From Maricaulis sp. (lineage in GTDB: Bacteria > Pseudomonadota > Alphaproteobacteria > Caulobacterales > Maricaulaceae), in contig NZ_JAEPNI010000002.1 in the NCBI RefSeq assembly GCF_017643475.1, positions 558,001 to 622,000 on the forward strand: DNA of 64,000 nt, read 5' to 3'. How positions within the stretch are numbered: the first letter of the stretch is position 1; the number at the start of each line of letters is the position of its first letter. The position numbers and the translations under genes were made by a program. The notes under the pieces were generated by a model. It was not told the origin of the DNA. It saw only the letters and a program-made list of their open reading frames with translations, and ran no database searches. Of this stretch, positions 1-7,686 are shown one piece after another.

Positions 1-2
1 GC

Positions 3-92
3 GGCCCCAAGATCTGGGTCTTCTTCCTCGCCATGCTGGGCGGGATGCTGATCCACCTGAAAACCCCGATCGGGAAATGGGTGGAGGCCTGA
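3..92 (+). CDS. C-terminal end of a membrane protein (partial)
   Basis: An open frame runs in from the left edge and stops with TGA at 90-92, leaving 29 residues. It holds a hydrophobic run (WVFFLAMLGGMLIHL) followed by a short basic tail, as at the end of an integral membrane protein. Too little remains to name the family. The stop codon lies inside the stem of the hairpin at 81-108, which suits the last gene of a transcript. Confidence 0.45.
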   Translation, partial: GPKIWVFFLAMLGGMLIHLKTPIGKWVEA

Positions 93-108
93 GCTTTCAG
101 GCCTCCAC
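81..108. terminator. Hairpin between convergent genes
   Basis: A perfect 12-bp stem (81-92 with 97-108, loop gctt) spans the stop codon of the left-edge gene and ends 6 bp before the stop of the convergent gene at 115. Neither side has a clear T run, so efficiency is uncertain; a symmetric stem could serve both directions. Confidence 0.5.
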
Positions 109-114
109 AAGCCT

Positions 115-1368
115 CTACTCCGAGCCCGCCATGGTCGCGGTCCGGGTACCCGGGATCGCCATATAGACATCATATCCGGCAATCATGTTGCGCTCGCCCT
201 GGCTCAGGAACCGCCACTCGCGCAAGCGCTCGCGCACGGGACGGAAGTCAATGAGGACGATTTCCTCAACCCCCTGCAGATGGCGCGAGAAGGTCTGATC
301 ATCTGCACCCGCCGTGGCGTTCTGACCACCGCCTGCGGACAGGAACCAGCTCACACAGGCCTGCGGAACGTGCTCCATGCCACCGGTGGACAGGCTTTCC
401 CCGGCATTGCAATCCATCCCGAGATTGAACGAGGTGACACCATGCACGGTCGCCCAGTCCTCGATGAAGGTGCCCAGCGAGATGCGCGCGTGACTGTCGA
501 TACTGGGACCAGAATGCAAACCACCCCACTTGAACGTCATGCGCGGCCCTGGCTCGCCCGGCGCCGCCAACTCCTGGTTCATCCAGTACCAGTTCGTCTT
601 GACGTAGTTCTCTCGCTCGACATTTGACCAGCTTGTCGGTCCGCCGACCAGGAAGGGGCGATAGATCGCATTGGTGATGCGCAGCGCCTCGGCCGTATCT
701 GCCAGTCCTGAATCTGCGTGACCGGCAAAAGCCGCCTCGAGTGCCTCGTAGAGCGCGGGATCGGCGGCGCCCACGAAATACTGTTCGCCCTCGGCCACCG
801 TTCGCAGCGCATTGACCGCGTCAAGCTGGGCATCTGTCTGCACCCCGGCCTCAAGGCGTCTCAGATGGTATTCCCCGGATAAGATGAATTCCTGGTCCAG
901 ACCGGCAATCTGCAATCCGGCCCGATAGGCATCTGCAACGAATTCCTGCTCTTCCTCCATGCTGAGAAAGGCCATCGCGTCACGGAAGACAGGATCCTGC
1001 AGCGCGCCCGCCAGGGCATCCGCCCCGTTTGCCTCAAGAAAACTGTTGAGCTCCGCACCCATGATCGGGCCCATTTCCAGCACGGCGTGACTATAACCGT
1101 CCGCGGCGGCGAGCTCGAACAGATGTGCGGCTATCTCCGGCACGTCGGCGGTCGCATGGCGCTCACCGATCATGAAGTAATGCGCCGCCTCGATTTCCGA
1201 GGCGAGCCATTCGGCCCCCGCCCCGGTGAGTTGTTCGCCATCCCAGGCGATACGGTGGGTATTGGCCTCAATCAGGGCATGAAATTCGGCTTCGCGGTCC
1301 TGTGCAGCCACACTTGCCGTCAATCCTGTCGCAGCCGCAATGGCGATGATTGATGTCAGGGTTCTCAC
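115..1368 (-). CDS. Secreted erythromycin esterase/ChaN-like protein (putative)
   Basis: About 417 residues. I chose the GTG at 1368 over the longer frame because GGAG lies 6 nt upstream and the protein then opens with a typical signal peptide (TLTSIIAIAAATGLTASVAAQ, cleavage after AQ). The mature part has a GERH motif near its N-terminus, then LEMGP, and later a WGGLH segment. These recall the GExH and H-containing motifs of the erythromycin esterase/ChaN/TIKI-like superfamily. Fold assignment is from memory of motifs and the substrate is unknown. It is monocistronic, convergent with the left-edge gene and followed by an inverted repeat. Confidence 0.55.
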   Translation of the reverse strand: MRTLTSIIAIAAATGLTASVAAQDREAEFHALIEANTHRIAWDGEQLTGAGAEWLASEIEAAHYFMIGERHATADVPEIAAHLFELAAADGYSHAVLEMGPIMGAELNSFLEANGADALAGALQDPVFRDAMAFLSMEEEQEFVADAYRAGLQIAGLDQEFILSGEYHLRRLEAGVQTDAQLDAVNALRTVAEGEQYFVGAADPALYEALEAAFAGHADSGLADTAEALRITNAIYRPFLVGGPTSWSNVERENYVKTNWYWMNQELAAPGEPGPRMTFKWGGLHSGPSIDSHARISLGTFIEDWATVHGVTSFNLGMDCNAGESLSTGGMEHVPQACVSWFLSAGGGQNATAGADDQTFSRHLQGVEEIVLIDFRPVRERLREWRFLSQGERNMIAGYDVYMAIPGTRTATMAGSE

Positions 1369-1595
1369 GATTTTCTCCAGCTCCACCCAAGCAATAACGA
1401 GCTTGGGAGAGTCAGAAATATCCGTCACCGGGGAATGACTTAGCGCCTGCCCCGAGGGACGCGAACGTTTAGCGTCAAATTTTCCTTATTAATTTCGTTA
1501 ATTTACCGGGAGGGATTTAGCGGCTGGGCAAGACATGTCGGCTTTCATTGTCGACACGGGGCGAATTCACGCTCCGGCTTGCAGAGGGAAACAAC

Positions 1596-2564
1596 ATGAA
1601 CCCAAAGGCACTCCTCCCCCAGGCCCAGGTGGTTGTGTTTGCATCCCAGAAAGGCGGGTCCGGCAAGACGACTGTTTCTGCCCACGTCGCAGTCGAAGCC
1701 GAATTGTCCGGCGCCGGACCCGTCGCAATCATCGATACAGACCCCCAGGGCTCGATGGCCAAGTGGTGGAATGCGCGAGAGGCGCATGAACCGGCCTTTG
1801 CCCATGTCTCGGTGCCGGACCTGTCGCGCGACATCCAGGCGCTGTCGGATGCCGGCTACAGGCTGATCATCATCGACACACCGCCGGCCGTGACCTCCAT
1901 GATTTCCGAAGTCGTGACCCATGCTGACCTGGTCATCCTGCCCACGCGCCCAAGCCCGCATGACCTGCGCGCGGTTGGTCCGACCGTGGACATTGTCCAG
2001 CACCAGAACAAACCACTGATCTTTGTCGTCAATTCGGCCACGGCACGGGCGCGGATCACCGGCGAGACTGCCATAGCGCTTTCCCAGCACGGAACCGTAG
2101 CGCCCGTCACGCTTCATCATCGTGTTGATTTCGCAGCCTCCATGATTGATGGGCGCACCGTGGGTGAAGCCAACCCGTCCGGTCGCTCGGCCAGCGAAGT
2201 TGCCCAGCTGTGGGCCTATCTGGACGAACGCCTGACCCGCATGCGGGGCGATCCAAGCGAGTTGATCGATCACCCGAGCAAGACTTTCGAGGACAGCATT
2301 CTTTCCCCTGTGCCCAAGGCGTTGTCCAACCTGCAACGTGCCGGGCAGGAAGCTGCAGAGGCGGCGCTGGCGCAGAGTGCCGAGCCCCCGAGCGCAAGCG
2401 AAGACACCGCGCCGCCTCCAACCAGTCACCGTTTCGGCGATGTCAGCGGGGATTGGGATGGTGATGAACGCCGGACCGAGGACCGTGGCCCACCGCCGGG
2501 CCGGCCCGAACGCCGCCTGGTTGCCCGCCAACCCTTTGGTCGCCGTCTGAACGCATCGGGATAG
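1596..2564 (+). CDS. Orphan ParA-family ATPase
   Basis: 322 residues from an ATG with GAGG 8 nt upstream. Walker A KGGSGKTT at residues 19-26 includes the ParA signature lysine; the A' motif IDTDPQGSMAKWW follows near residue 46 and Walker B LIIIDTPPA near 93. This is the VirC1-like ParA subgroup (deviant Walker ATPase that dimerises with ATP and positions DNA or protein cargo). The last ~85 residues are proline- and acid-rich and probably disordered. Only 5 nt separate it from the RHH gene at 2570, so the two are co-transcribed. There is no parB nearby, so this is not the chromosomal parAB locus. Cargo unknown. Confidence 0.85.
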   Translation: MNPKALLPQAQVVVFASQKGGSGKTTVSAHVAVEAELSGAGPVAIIDTDPQGSMAKWWNAREAHEPAFAHVSVPDLSRDIQALSDAGYRLIIIDTPPAVTSMISEVVTHADLVILPTRPSPHDLRAVGPTVDIVQHQNKPLIFVVNSATARARITGETAIALSQHGTVAPVTLHHRVDFAASMIDGRTVGEANPSGRSASEVAQLWAYLDERLTRMRGDPSELIDHPSKTFEDSILSPVPKALSNLQRAGQEAAEAALAQSAEPPSASEDTAPPPTSHRFGDVSGDWDGDERRTEDRGPPPGRPERRLVARQPFGRRLNASG

Positions 2565-2569
2565 GATAC

Positions 2570-2956
2570 ATGCCGAAATACGCCAGCCTGCATGCGGGAT
2601 TGCTTGCCCGCAAAGGAGAAGCCCAACCTGCCCCGGTCACCCAGATCGGCGCCGTCTTCCCCGAACATGCCGAAGTGCCCAGGCCGCCGCAGTGCGAGCC
2701 TGCCTCCACCGTTCAGTCGCCTCCCCCGCCAGAACGGCAGGCGGCCCCGCAGGTGAGCGAACTGAAATCCCATCCGCGACAGGCGCGCCACAAGACGACG
2801 GTTCGCCTGACCGATGAACAGCGACGCCGGGTCCGCCTGGCCTCGGTGCAGCTGGAACGATCGCAGCAAAGTCTTGTCAGCGAGGCCATCGACGATTTCC
2901 TCGACCAGCTGTGTGCCCGTGAGCTGCCCAATTGCGCCTGCCTGCGACGGCGGTGA
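2570..2956 (+). CDS. Ribbon-helix-helix partner of the ParA-like ATPase
   Basis: 128 residues. The first ~70 are proline-rich with no fold signal. Residues ~78-120 (HKTTVRLTDEQRRRVRLA, then SQQSLVSEAIDDFLDQL) match a ribbon-helix-helix domain: a short basic strand and two amphipathic helices. Such proteins bind DNA as dimers and often act as autorepressors or as the DNA-side partner of a ParA. Placement 5 nt after the ParA gene supports a partner role, which is inference. It is not a ParB: there is no CTPase/HTH region. Confidence 0.7.
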   Translation: MPKYASLHAGLLARKGEAQPAPVTQIGAVFPEHAEVPRPPQCEPASTVQSPPPPERQAAPQVSELKSHPRQARHKTTVRLTDEQRRRVRLASVQLERSQQSLVSEAIDDFLDQLCARELPNCACLRRR

Positions 2957-3014
2957 CCGGGAACACTCAACCGGACATTCCCCCTCGGCCTTTATACTGC
3001 CCTTGTGTTAGTTC

Positions 3015-3044
3015 AACCTCGAATGCCTCGCGGGGTGCGAGGTT
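3015..3044 (+). promoter_or_regulatory. Leader hairpin before TraB/GumN gene
   Basis: AACCTCG (3015-3021) pairs with CGAGGTT (3038-3044) around a 16-nt loop that holds an alternative CCTCG/CGAGG pairing. It ends just before the GGGAG ribosome binding site of the gene at 3063, so it would lie in the 5' leader. Function unproven. Confidence 0.3.
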
Positions 3045-3062
3045 TATTGGGAGACATCAAGA

Positions 3063-3923
3063 ATGAAAAAACTTGTGCTCGGGCTGGCGGCTTCGCTTGC
3101 CCTGTCGAGTGCCGCGCTTGCGGATCCGGCCATGTGGCGCGTCAGCGATGCGGACAGCGAGATCTACCTGTTCGGCTCGGTCCATGTGCTCAAACCGACC
3201 ACCCAGTGGCGTACCGACGCGCTGGACAGCGCGCTCTCCAGTGCCGACGAGATTTATTTCGAACTTCCGATGACCACCGAGGCCCAGGCCGCCAGTCAGG
3301 CGCTGATCCCGCAATATGGCCTCAACCAGCCGGGTCAGCCGCTTCGTGGCATGCTGAGCACCGAGGAAAACGAGCAACTCGCCCGCATCGCCACTCAATA
3401 CGGCCTGCCGCCGGCGCAGCTGGATCCGCTCCAGCCCTGGCTGGTCAGCATCTCGCTGTCGATGATGGCGCTACAGGGCCAGGGATATGACCCGATGTCC
3501 GGTGTTGAGCCGACGCTGGCCGGCGAGACCGATGACAGCCGCGAGCGCTATTTCGAGACCTATGCCGATCAGTTTGGCTTCTTTGCAGGTCTGTCCCAGG
3601 ACATCCAGGTCGACTTCCTGCGCGTCACGATGGAACAGATGGAAGAAAACCCCACCGCCCTGGACGAGCTGGTTGATGCCTGGGAAGCCGGTGATGTCAG
3701 TGCCCTGGACCAGATCTTCCATGACGGCATGCGCGAGACGGACCAGGAGGTCTATGACGTCCTCATCCTCAACCGCAATGTGAACTGGGCAGACCAGATC
3801 GAGACCCTGATGGCCGGCTCCGGCAGTGCGGTCATCGTCGTGGGCGCCGGTCACCTGGTCGGTGAGAATGGCGTGCCGAACATGCTGACCCAGCGCGGCT
3901 ATTCGGTCGAACGCGTCCAGTAG
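3063..3923 (+). CDS. TraB/GumN family secreted protein
   Basis: 286 residues starting MKKLVLGLAASLALSSAALA, a clean signal peptide cut after ALA. The mature N-terminus has the family motif FGSVHVLKP (GxxH), and the C-terminus has VVGAGHLVGENGVPNML, the second conserved GxxH block of TraB/PrgY/GumN proteins. These are TIKI-like metal-dependent hydrolases or binding proteins; the bacterial role is poorly known. GGGAG sits 9 nt before the ATG. It is followed at once by an intrinsic terminator and looks monocistronic. Confidence 0.85.
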   Translation: MKKLVLGLAASLALSSAALADPAMWRVSDADSEIYLFGSVHVLKPTTQWRTDALDSALSSADEIYFELPMTTEAQAASQALIPQYGLNQPGQPLRGMLSTEENEQLARIATQYGLPPAQLDPLQPWLVSISLSMMALQGQGYDPMSGVEPTLAGETDDSRERYFETYADQFGFFAGLSQDIQVDFLRVTMEQMEENPTALDELVDAWEAGDVSALDQIFHDGMRETDQEVYDVLILNRNVNWADQIETLMAGSGSAVIVVGAGHLVGENGVPNMLTQRGYSVERVQ

Positions 3924-3943
3924 TACACAGCTGAATGAAAAAG

Positions 3944-3974
3944 AGCCCGGGTGCTAAAGCGTCCGGGCTTTTTT
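3944..3974 (+). terminator. Rho-independent terminator
   Basis: Stem AGCCCGG/CCGGGCT (3944-3950 with 3963-3969) followed by six T residues, 20 nt after the stop of the TraB/GumN gene. The A run on its left side could also serve the minus-strand gene ending at 3993. Confidence 0.85.
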
Positions 3975-3992
3975 GTGTCTGAAATCCCGGGA

Positions 3993-4682
3993 TCAGTGCA
4001 GGGGACCGGATGCCGAAGCCGCAAGCCTCGCCGCGATAATGTCCTCGATCAGTTCCAGACGGGACTCGATTGTCTGGGCCGTCAACAGGACCTGGCGTTC
4101 CCCGCCAGAGAACGGCCCTTTCATTGTCAGCTGATTGACCAGGGTCGAGATGGGCGCAGCCTCCAGGCTGGTCCGATCGATGGACAGGCCCTCGGTCTGT
4201 AACCAGGTCAGCAGAAGGTGCAGGAAGGCCTCCCGATCGACATGCGGTTCATGATGATCACGCAAATCTTCCTTGAAACCGGCATAGTCTGCGCTGGCCA
4301 CGCGATAAGGCTTGATCGCGCCCAGCTCTGCACCGAGCGCGAACCGGGTCAGACCGTGCAGTGCAATCAGGTAACGCCCGTCGGCCGTCTCCTCGAAGGC
4401 GGTAATCTCGCCGACACAGCCAATCGGCGCCAGGCCTGGACGTTCGAAACTCCCGCCGGGACGTGTCTGGATAATGCCCAGGAAACCTCCCGAACGGCGC
4501 ACATCATCAATCATGTTGAGATAGCGCGGCTCAAACACGTTCAGATGCAGCGTTTCTCCCGGAAGGAGAACAACCCCGGCCAGAGGGAAGAGCGGCAGAT
4601 CCGCAGGTATCAGGCGCGTTTCAGTCACGGCGGAACCATAGGGATCTGATTTCGACCCGCCAAGCACACCCATCAAATTCAA
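3993..4682 (-). CDS. Lon N-terminal (substrate-binding) domain protein
   Basis: Up to 229 residues. The segment LPLFPLAGVVLLPGE, then VFEPRYLNMIDD and GFLGIIQ, is the LON substrate-binding domain (PUA-like) found as a stand-alone protein in alphaproteobacteria; there is no AAA or protease domain. Start uncertain: a perfect TATAAT (-10) lies only 3 nt before the ATG at 4682, which would put the transcript start at or inside that codon, so the true start may be the ATG at 4673 or the GTG at 4628 (reading VTETRLIP), which gives the length usual before the LPLFPL motif. The role of the stand-alone domain is not established. Confidence 0.8.
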   Translation of the reverse strand: MNLMGVLGGSKSDPYGSAVTETRLIPADLPLFPLAGVVLLPGETLHLNVFEPRYLNMIDDVRRSGGFLGIIQTRPGGSFERPGLAPIGCVGEITAFEETADGRYLIALHGLTRFALGAELGAIKPYRVASADYAGFKEDLRDHHEPHVDREAFLHLLLTWLQTEGLSIDRTSLEAAPISTLVNQLTMKGPFSGGERQVLLTAQTIESRLELIEDIIAARLAASASGPLH

Positions 4683-4685
4683 TGT

Positions 4686-4691
4686 ATTATA
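4686..4691 (-). promoter_or_regulatory. -10 element TATAAT of the Lon-domain gene
   Basis: Perfect TATAAT on the minus strand immediately upstream of the gene. No convincing -35 is seen at 16-18 bp. Its closeness to the longest start codon argues for a shorter or leaderless reading frame. Confidence 0.35.
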
Positions 4692-4821
4692 AAGTATGTT
4701 GCCCGGAATGGTTGCATTCGCAGATCCGCATCACGCGGCATGCGTGTCTTGGCGGATATCGGCGCAGGCCGGCGTTACGAAATCGCAGTGCCACTCAGCC
4801 ACAACAGGCGAATCACCCGTG

Positions 4822-5289
4822 CTACACCCGGACATCGCGCGACTGGTAGCCAGCGTTCGGACCCCCGTCGACAATGCTGACCTCGGCCCGAGCCAACCAT
4901 CGATCATAGTCCAGCCGGAAGGGTGTGTAGGAGGTCTGAGCCACGACAGTGACACCGTTGCGACTGACTGTGGCACGCGTGATCGCACCGACAGCCTCGC
5001 CGGCAAAAACACCCCTTCGTTTCATTTCCTGGAAATTCAGGTCGGCGTCCCGGCCGAGCTTGCCATCAACAGCTTGATCGAGGTCGACCAGACCCAGCAG
5101 GGGATAGGTCATCGTCGCCGCTGAACTCATGGCTCGCAACACAAGCGTGTCGTTGACCAGCTCCAGCAATCCGCACGGAAAGGGACTGTTGCGGACACTA
5201 AACGTCAGCGCGCGGTTGATCTGGAAGCTGGGTGCGCGGTGCGAGCGCTCCCGGAGCTCATCCTGGACATGCCTGGGCGGTTCCGCCAC
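4822..5289 (-). CDS. Hypothetical protein
   Basis: 155 residues from a GTG. I do not recognise a family. The middle reads GLLELVNDTLVLRAM and the C-terminal half has alternating beta-like segments (GVTVVAQTSYTPFRLDYDRW), suggesting a small beta-rich domain; no signal peptide or membrane span. A competing 142-residue frame on the other strand covers the same DNA but has a less protein-like composition. A strongly AT-rich stretch upstream (5341-5400) could carry its promoter (TTGAAA, 18 bp, TATTTA). Neighbouring genes give no functional hint. Confidence 0.5.
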   Translation of the reverse strand: MAEPPRHVQDELRERSHRAPSFQINRALTFSVRNSPFPCGLLELVNDTLVLRAMSSAATMTYPLLGLVDLDQAVDGKLGRDADLNFQEMKRRGVFAGEAVGAITRATVSRNGVTVVAQTSYTPFRLDYDRWLARAEVSIVDGGPNAGYQSRDVRV

Positions 5290-5340
5290 CCCGCGTTCCC
5301 AGTGTCACAAGATCATCACATTGGGTCGCAGGACGCGGTT

Positions 5341-5400
5341 AAAAACACGCTAAATATTCCAATTATTATATTATTTTCAACTATTTAGAAATGGCATACT
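5341..5400. other. AT-rich intergenic island
   Basis: By direct count only 13 of 60 bases are G or C (22%), against about 60-65% around it. It lies between the minus-strand genes 4822-5289 and 5411-5926. It contains TTAA-N7-CTAA (from 5339) and runs of A/T. It may be a promoter, a nucleoid-protein site or a remnant of foreign DNA. Confidence 0.6.
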
Positions 5401-5410
5401 ATTAGCACCA

Positions 5411-5926
5411 CTAGTTTTGCCGCAATCCCATAATGTCCGCCTTGCCCAGTTCGATACCCACGCTGCGCAAGATCGCATAGGCGGTCGAGGCGTGGAAAAG
5501 CGCATTGGTCAGGATGAAGTTCTGAAGATAGGCCTGACGCGACAGGGTCATTGTCCGATCCTTGCCGGCGGGAAAGGTGATGTCCGCGGACGGATCAGCC
5601 GAGATGGCACCCTCATCCAGCGCCCAAACGGCAGCGCGCGCCTTGTCGATGCGCGCCCGCAAATCGGACAGGCTCGTCTCCTCATCCGGCAGGGATACCG
5701 GGTCCACACCGGCCAGGCGCGACAGGCCGCGGACGGTGAAATCACTGACCAGCTGCACCTGACGGATCAAGGGCAGCATGTCCGGCGACAATCGCCAATT
5801 GACCAGCACAGCCTCATCCACACCCGCCGTCTCGGCATGTGTTGTGGCCTTTTCAAGGATGATATCCAGCGCCCGGTAAACCTGGTCGAGCTGGGTGCGG
5901 GCGATGGCTGAAAGCGTGATGGACAT
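5411..5926 (-). CDS. DUF1993 family protein
   Basis: 171 residues. The ATG at 5926 is preferred over the upstream one because GGAGGAG stands 6 nt before it. The sequence MSITLSAIARTQLDQVYRAL, then LSPDMLPLIRQVQLVSDF and a C-terminal YLQNFILTNALFHASTAYAIL, matches the DUF1993 family, helical-bundle proteins that resemble DinB-type folds. No catalytic activity is known. It is expressed from its own leader, not closely coupled to neighbours. Confidence 0.8.
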   Translation of the reverse strand: MSITLSAIARTQLDQVYRALDIILEKATTHAETAGVDEAVLVNWRLSPDMLPLIRQVQLVSDFTVRGLSRLAGVDPVSLPDEETSLSDLRARIDKARAAVWALDEGAISADPSADITFPAGKDRTMTLSRQAYLQNFILTNALFHASTAYAILRSVGIELGKADIMGLRQN

Positions 5927-6014
5927 TCGGGTCTCCTCCGGGAATGTCACCCACAAGTGGTCACGCCGCGCTCGAAGCGCAACTCATCTCACTGCATCAA
6001 GGATCTGAAAACTG

Positions 6015-6911
6015 TCAGCGTGCGCCGGCGACCGCGGCCTGTTTGGCGGCAGCGGCCGCATCCGGGAGGACCATGGTGGCTTCAACGGTATTGCCGATGC
6101 CGACATAGTTCACATTGGCGAACCCGAGCGCCTTGGACAGTTTGATCAGCTTGCCACGGATACCGCCGCGGGTCGGATTGGCCATTTCCGCGGTATCCGC
6201 GTCAATGCCCTCGCCATCATCCTGGATCAGCAGGGACATCAGGCGGCGGCCGCGCTGATAGCGGATCTTCACCATGCGGCCCTCGTAAAGACGTTCACTC
6301 ATGCGCTTGGCGAGTTTCTGGTTCCACTTGCCCTCGGCCAGGCCCTGGGCCTTTTCCTCGGCGGTGAATTCCAGGTTCCCGTGCTCGATCGCGGCCGCAA
6401 AAATACAATACAGGCCAACCGCCGTCTGGCAGGGTTTCGGTGTTACGCTGGAGAGAAACACAGCCAGTTCCTGGGCTTCAGCCAGGGTCTGGATCTGGAA
6501 CTCCGCATCACCGATCACACGCGCAGCGCCTGTGGTCTCGATCTTGGCCCGCGCCATGGCGAGCTGCTGGTCGCGGAACGCGCTGAGCCCGGCAATGGCA
6601 TTGGACAGCGAGCCGGCATCAATATCAGCGGGCAGATAGATATCCGCACGGGCCGTCTGCTTGCCACCGGCAGTGACCAGGATCGATCGCTGGCCGGGCG
6701 CCGCATTGGACTTGGCCTGGGAAATATAGGCGGAGTGGGCGTCATCGGCGACGATGATTGCAACCGGACCATCCTGGTCCATGGTCGGGCCCATATACAC
6801 CGTCATGTCCAGGCCCTTGGCGAGGGCGCGGGACAGGATGCGCGTACGATTACTGTCAGCCGTGCAAAGCCAGAGACGTTCTGGAACCTTACCGATCGGG
6901 GCGACTGCCAT
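6015..6911 (-). CDS. Receiver-like domain fused to an RsbW-type HATPase with altered N-box
   Basis: 298 residues. Residues ~10-120 alternate strands and helices like a degenerate receiver (LWLCTADSN, VAIIVADD, SILVTAG). Residues ~150-280 follow the HATPase_c_2 (RsbW/anti-sigma kinase) pattern: AIEHGNLEF, then EEKAQGL...GKW, then the G1-like LLIQDDGEGID. The usual glutamate and asparagine of the N-box (ExxxNAxxHGN) are replaced, the site reading CIFAAAIEHGN, so ATP hydrolysis may be lost. The tail is an alanine-rich extension. It may be a signalling adaptor; partner unknown. Divergent from the GST gene. Confidence 0.55.
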   Translation of the reverse strand: MAVAPIGKVPERLWLCTADSNRTRILSRALAKGLDMTVYMGPTMDQDGPVAIIVADDAHSAYISQAKSNAAPGQRSILVTAGGKQTARADIYLPADIDAGSLSNAIAGLSAFRDQQLAMARAKIETTGAARVIGDAEFQIQTLAEAQELAVFLSSVTPKPCQTAVGLYCIFAAAIEHGNLEFTAEEKAQGLAEGKWNQKLAKRMSERLYEGRMVKIRYQRGRRLMSLLIQDDGEGIDADTAEMANPTRGGIRGKLIKLSKALGFANVNYVGIGNTVEATMVLPDAAAAAKQAAVAGAR

Positions 6912-7062
6912 GTTATCTCCACAGGCGAGCTATCGGAACGTCCGATACCGGTACGCGAATATCCACGGAACACATTAACAATAACTATCCTGTCGTCATG
7001 CTGTCAGGGGGGCTGTCGTATTCAAGCTGCGTTTCCCGGGCGACCTTCTGGAGTTTGACAGC

Positions 7063-7686
7063 ATGTACACGCTTTACACCCATCCGTTTTCCCAACACGG
7101 CCGACGCGTCGTGGCGCTGATGGACATGGCCGATATCCCGTATGAACAGCGAATTGTCGCGCTGGATGAGGCCGAACACCTCTCCCCGCAATTCCTCAAG
7201 CTGAACCCGAACCACCAGGTGCCGGTACTCAGGGACGGTGACATGATGATGTGGGAAAGCGGCGCGATCCTGCGCTGGCTGTGTTTCCGGCACCGGCTGG
7301 ACAATTTCTATCCGACCGATTTCGTTCAGCGCGCCGCCACCGACCAGTGGCTCGACTGGACCACTGCGCTTTTCGGACCGGCAGTGTCGTCGGTCGTGTT
7401 CAACACGGTTTTTGCCGGTGACATGAAAGACGAGACGGCGCTGGCGGGCGGCAGAAAATCGCTCAGGGAATTTCTGCCCATCCTGGCCGAACGCCTGGAG
7501 GACAATGACTGGCTGTCCGGTGGTTCACACCCGAGCATTGCCGATCTGGCTGCGGGCACGAATATCGCTCACCTGGCGCTGGCCGATGCCGAGCCGGAAC
7601 AATCCTCCATCCGCGGCTGGCATGCCCGGCTATGCGGGTTTGACGGTTTCCGCAAATGCCTGCCGCCGCAAATGGCTCACGCCTGA
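7063..7686 (+). CDS. Glutathione S-transferase family protein
   Basis: 207 residues, usual for the family. The N-terminal thioredoxin-like domain (residues 1-80) has YTHPFSQHGRRV in the glutathione-contacting loop, the cis-proline block NHQVPVLRDG and WESGAILRWL, the conserved ES pair that binds the gamma-glutamyl group. The C-terminal helical domain carries LSGGSHPSIADLAAGTNI, the N-capping box motif of GSTs. Substrate cannot be told. Its last 10 bp overlap the convergent aminotransferase gene. Confidence 0.9.
   Translation: MYTLYTHPFSQHGRRVVALMDMADIPYEQRIVALDEAEHLSPQFLKLNPNHQVPVLRDGDMMMWESGAILRWLCFRHRLDNFYPTDFVQRAATDQWLDWTTALFGPAVSSVVFNTVFAGDMKDETALAGGRKSLREFLPILAERLEDNDWLSGGSHPSIADLAAGTNIAHLALADAEPEQSSIRGWHARLCGFDGFRKCLPPQMAHA

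Noticed and set aside
1489-1504. TTAA...TTAA as a CtrA box before the ParA gene
   Set aside because: The spacer is 5 bp rather than 7, so it does not match the CtrA consensus.
4696-5124. 142-residue plus-strand frame
   Set aside because: Overlaps the minus-strand ORF 4822-5289, has no ribosome site and an unusual His/Asp/Ser-rich composition; the minus frame is more protein-like.
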